From the NCBI GenBank assembly GCA_944369635.1, contig CALVXL010000046.1, positions 1 through 7,995 on the forward strand: a DNA stretch of 7,995 bases, in the 5' to 3' direction. Positions 5,742-7,995 of the stretch are shown here, one piece after another. Numbering within the stretch: position 1 is the first letter of the stretch; every line of letters starts with the position of its first letter. Position numbers and translations under genes: made by a program. This stretch comes from an uncultured Clostridia bacterium (GTDB lineage Bacteria > Bacillota > Clostridia > Christensenellales > Borkfalkiaceae). The notes below the pieces were generated by a model. That model did not search any database, was not told where the DNA came from, and saw only the letters and a program-made list of their open reading frames with translations.

Positions 5742-5768
5742 AAAAGGGAAACTGCGGTTTCCCTTTTT
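5742..5768 (+). terminator. Terminator hairpin between fakA and recG
   Basis: An 11-bp perfect stem, 5742-5752 with 5757-5767, closes a TGCG loop and runs into a five-T tract (5764-5768). It has only four G-C pairs and may be leaky. It starts 10 bp after the fakA stop and ends 16 bp before the recG start codon. Confidence 0.75.
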
Positions 5769-5784
5769 CGATAAAAGGAGCTGT

Positions 5785-7794
5785 ATGGAACTGACGCGTA
5801 TTAAGGGTATCAATGAAAAACGGGAAAAGGACTTTGCGAAACTCGGCGTTTACAGCGCGGAGGATCTCGTCAAGCTTTTTCCGCGCGCCTATCTCGATCT
5901 GCGGCAGGTCACGCTCTTAAAAAATTGCTATCATAACGACGTGGTGCTCACCGTGGGCAAAGTGATGAACGTGCCTCCGCCGATGATGTCGGCACGGCAC
6001 GTAAAGTACGTAAAGGTCTACTGCACCCAATACGGCGAGCCGTTTACCGCAATCTGGTTTAATCAGCCTTATGTGCTTTCCAAACTGAAAGAGGACGAGG
6101 AATATCTTTTTTACGGAAGGGTACAAAATAAATTCGGGCAGGTCAGCCTCGTCAATCCGTCTTTCGAGCCGCTCGATAAAAATTTCCGATTGAAAGGAAT
6201 CGTGCCGCAGTATCCGCTCAAGGGCAATTTATCGCAAAAGGTTGTGCGCGACAGCGTGAAAACCGCTTGCCGTCTCGCGCCGCCGAAGAGTATAATTCCT
6301 TGGGAATTACAGAAAAAATACGATCTTGCCGATTTAAGGGAAAGCTACGAAAAAGTGCATAATCCCGAAAGTTTTACAGAAAAAAACAAAGCGTCCGACC
6401 GCATCGCCGCGGAAGAGTATTTTGCTTTGATTTCGGCGTTCAGAATCATAAAAGGCAGCGCGGAGCAGGTGCGTATCCACCGCTATTCCTGCACGGATAA
6501 GGAGCTTTTGGAATTCGTTACGCGTTTTCCTTTCCGCTTTACGGAAGGGCAAAAGAGCGCCGTAAACGAAATTTTTGCCGATATGAAAGGCGAAAAGGTG
6601 ATGAACCGCCTTTTGCAGGGAGATGTCGGCAGCGGCAAGACGGCGGTGGGGCTTTCCGCCATGTTCGTTGCGGTAAAAAGCGGTTATCAGGCGGCTATGC
6701 TCGCGCCCACCGAAGTGCTTGCACGGCAGAACTTTGAACTTGCCAGGCGTTATTTCCCCGATTATAACGTCGATATTCTGACGGGCTCGCTTTCCGCTAA
6801 AGAAAAGCGGTTGGCAAAGGAGCGCGCGGCGGCGGGCGAAACGGATATTCTTGTCGGCACGCACGCCTTGTTGCAAGGCGACGTCCGCTTCAAAAAATTG
6901 AGCTTTTGTCTTTGCGACGAACAGCACCGTTTCGGCGTGGCGCAAAGGAGTTCTTTAAGCGATAAAGGCGTGTGCCCTGACGTTCTTGTTATGAGCGCTA
7001 CACCCATTCCGCGCACCTTGTCGCTGATATTTTACGGCGATCTGGATATTTCCACCATACAGGGCAAACCGACAAACCGCATGGAAGTGCAGACAAACGT
7101 CGTGCCGCTTGCAAAGTACGACGATATGCTTGCCTTTATAGAAAAGCAAGTGCGCGAAGGGCGGCAGATCTACTTCGTCTGTCCCAAGATCGAAGGCGAC
7201 GAGGAAGGCTCGCTCATGAGCGTTACCGAGCTTTTCGACGAACTTTCTGCCCGTTTGCCCGCGTTAAGATTTTGCCTGTTGCACGGCAAACTCAAAGACG
7301 CGGAAAAGACGCAGATCATGCAGGATTTTAAAGAAAAAAAATTCGATTGTCTGGTAAGTACAACCGTCATCGAAGTAGGGGTGGACGTGCCGAACGCGTC
7401 CGTCATGGTAATCTATAATGCCGAGCGGTTCGGGCTTTCGCAGCTGCACCAGCTACGCGGGCGCGTGGGAAGGTCGGACATCAAAAGCTATTGCTTTTTG
7501 CTTTCCTCGGCGGGCGGGGAATCTTACGAACGGCTGAAAATTCTGAAAAACAATTCCGACGGGTTTAAGATCGCGGAATACGATTATGAAATGCGCGGCG
7601 GGGGAGATTTTTTAGGCGAGCGGCAAAGCGGAAAATATATAGGAGATCTCGGTAATTTGAGTTATTCCACCGCGTCGATTTTTTTAGCGAAAAAGCTGAG
7701 CGACGAAGCGTTCCTTTCGGGTAAGAATTTAGATGAAATCAAAGCCGTCGCCATGGAAAAATACGAAAAATTAAAAGATATCGCGTTAAACTGA
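5785..7794 (+). CDS. recG: ATP-dependent DNA helicase RecG
   Basis: A superfamily 2 branched-DNA translocase of 669 residues (B. subtilis about 680, E. coli 693). It reverses stalled replication forks and processes Holliday junctions and R-loops. The N-terminal part (about 1-230) is the wedge/OB region, starting with the RIKGINEKREKDF helix-hairpin-like segment. Helicase motifs are all intact and in order: Walker A GDVGSGKT at 279-286, motif Ia APTEVLA at 307-313, DEQH at 378-381, SATPIPRTL at 404-412, and motif VI with QLHQLRGRVGR at 553-563. The RecG-specific TRG region near the C-terminus reads MRGGGDFLGERQSG (603-616), where RGPG is more common than RGGG. ATG at 5785 follows AAAGGAG (5774-5780) by 4 bp. 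The sdaA genes found between yloV and recG in Bacillus are absent. A terminator hairpin lies just upstream, so expression may rely on read-through. Confidence 0.98.
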   Translation: MELTRIKGINEKREKDFAKLGVYSAEDLVKLFPRAYLDLRQVTLLKNCYHNDVVLTVGKVMNVPPPMMSARHVKYVKVYCTQYGEPFTAIWFNQPYVLSKLKEDEEYLFYGRVQNKFGQVSLVNPSFEPLDKNFRLKGIVPQYPLKGNLSQKVVRDSVKTACRLAPPKSIIPWELQKKYDLADLRESYEKVHNPESFTEKNKASDRIAAEEYFALISAFRIIKGSAEQVRIHRYSCTDKELLEFVTRFPFRFTEGQKSAVNEIFADMKGEKVMNRLLQGDVGSGKTAVGLSAMFVAVKSGYQAAMLAPTEVLARQNFELARRYFPDYNVDILTGSLSAKEKRLAKERAAAGETDILVGTHALLQGDVRFKKLSFCLCDEQHRFGVAQRSSLSDKGVCPDVLVMSATPIPRTLSLIFYGDLDISTIQGKPTNRMEVQTNVVPLAKYDDMLAFIEKQVREGRQIYFVCPKIEGDEEGSLMSVTELFDELSARLPALRFCLLHGKLKDAEKTQIMQDFKEKKFDCLVSTTVIEVGVDVPNASVMVIYNAERFGLSQLHQLRGRVGRSDIKSYCFLLSSAGGESYERLKILKNNSDGFKIAEYDYEMRGGGDFLGERQSGKYIGDLGNLSYSTASIFLAKKLSDEAFLSGKNLDEIKAVAMEKYEKLKDIALN

Positions 7795-7872
7795 CGGCGG
7801 TTATGCCTTAAACTACGTGTTGCCTATATGCAGAATTTTATATTTATATTTTCGGCAACATGATGGAAAGCG

Positions 7873-7908
7873 AAAAAGGGCGGGGAAATTTTCCCCGCCC
7901 TTTCGGCT
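7873..7908. terminator. Bidirectional terminator between recG and a convergent gene
   Basis: A perfect 14-bp inverted repeat, 7875-7888 with 7890-7903, centred on T7889 and containing a G/C-rich block. The minus-strand transcript ends in a U-run (A-run 7873-7877). The plus-strand tail is weaker (TTTCGGCTTTT). It fits convergent transcription of recG and the gene entering from the right. The stretch 7795-7872 shows only a 7-bp inverted repeat and no gene. Confidence 0.78.
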
Positions 7909-7925
7909 TTTATTATGCGATAAAA

Positions 7926-7995
7926 TTATAATTCGCATTCGTATTTTATTTTGGTAAGTTGCGTGCCGTTCAATTGTATCGTGCGCTTTTCTTTT
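7926..7995 (-). CDS. 3' end of an unidentified minus-strand gene (truncated by window edge)
   Basis: Reading leftward from 7994, 22 open codons end in TAA at 7928-7926. The peptide closes with TKIKYECEL. Codon choice (GAA, AAA, TAC, CGC, GGC) resembles the neighbouring genes, and a terminator with a minus-strand U-run follows 23 bp later. A second minus-strand frame is also open here, so coding status rests on the stop-then-terminator layout. I do not recognise the family, and the fragment is too short to assign. Confidence 0.42.
   Translation of the reverse strand, partial: KEKRTIQLNGTQLTKIKYECEL

Noticed and set aside
4370..5743. A 457-codon open frame on the minus strand opposite fakA
   Set aside because: fakA has every family motif, while the antisense peptide is rich in His/Arg/Phe/Asp typical of a mirrored frame. 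It also starts in the fakA-recG terminator region without a suitable ribosome binding site.
7818..7860. TGTTGCC / GGCAACA inverted repeat as a recG terminator
   Set aside because: Only 7 bp around a 29-base AT-rich loop with no T-run after it. The 14-bp palindrome just downstream is a far better terminator.
1..7995. Mobile element, CRISPR array, defence system or RNA gene
   Set aside because: All long reading frames belong to conserved housekeeping families in conserved order, base composition is even, and no regularly spaced repeats, transposase, integrase, tRNA or rRNA pattern is visible.

Overview
The window looks like a chromosomal housekeeping segment from a low-to-middle GC, Gram-positive anaerobe of the Bacillota, most likely class Clostridia. 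This rests on gene order (rsmB, rlmN, rsgA, rpe, a SpoVM-like small ORF, rpmB on the opposite strand, the Asp23/YloU gene, the YloV/FakA gene, recG), AG-rich Shine-Dalgarno sequences, and a four-cysteine (zinc-ribbon) form of ribosomal protein bL28. The order is a trimmed version of the Bacillus subtilis rsmB-to-recG region: prpC-prkC, thiN and the sdaA genes, which sit there in B. subtilis as I recall, are absent. I see no mobile element, CRISPR array, tRNA or rRNA.

Positions 1-2803 are one tightly packed forward operon: the end of rsmB, then rlmN (1-bp gap), rsgA (4-bp overlap, TTG start) and rpe (8-bp overlap). It closes with a strong, apparently bidirectional terminator at 2873-2925. The genes cover rRNA/tRNA methylation, 30S subunit maturation and the pentose phosphate pathway.

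Positions 2926-3110 hold the most interesting item: a 38-codon ORF with a good ribosome binding site, located where B. subtilis has spoVM. It resembles SpoVM residue by residue, including Pro9, and is preceded by a sigma-E-like promoter. Its terminator hairpin is built into its last codons. If correct, it is a spore-coat anchor gene of the mother cell inside an otherwise housekeeping cluster, and it would imply that the organism sporulates.

Positions 3209-3450 hold rpmB (bL28) on the minus strand with its own terminator. A divergent intergenic region of about 200 bp follows. It carries a clear vegetative promoter for the forward Asp23-family gene, and a weaker promoter candidate plus a 10-bp direct repeat in front of rpmB. 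The Asp23-family gene and fakA/yloV follow, then a terminator hairpin only 16 bp before the recG start codon, so recG may depend on read-through. After recG (ends 7794) lies a bidirectional terminator, and the right edge holds the apparent 3' end of an unidentified minus-strand gene. No gene-free stretch exceeds 300 bp.
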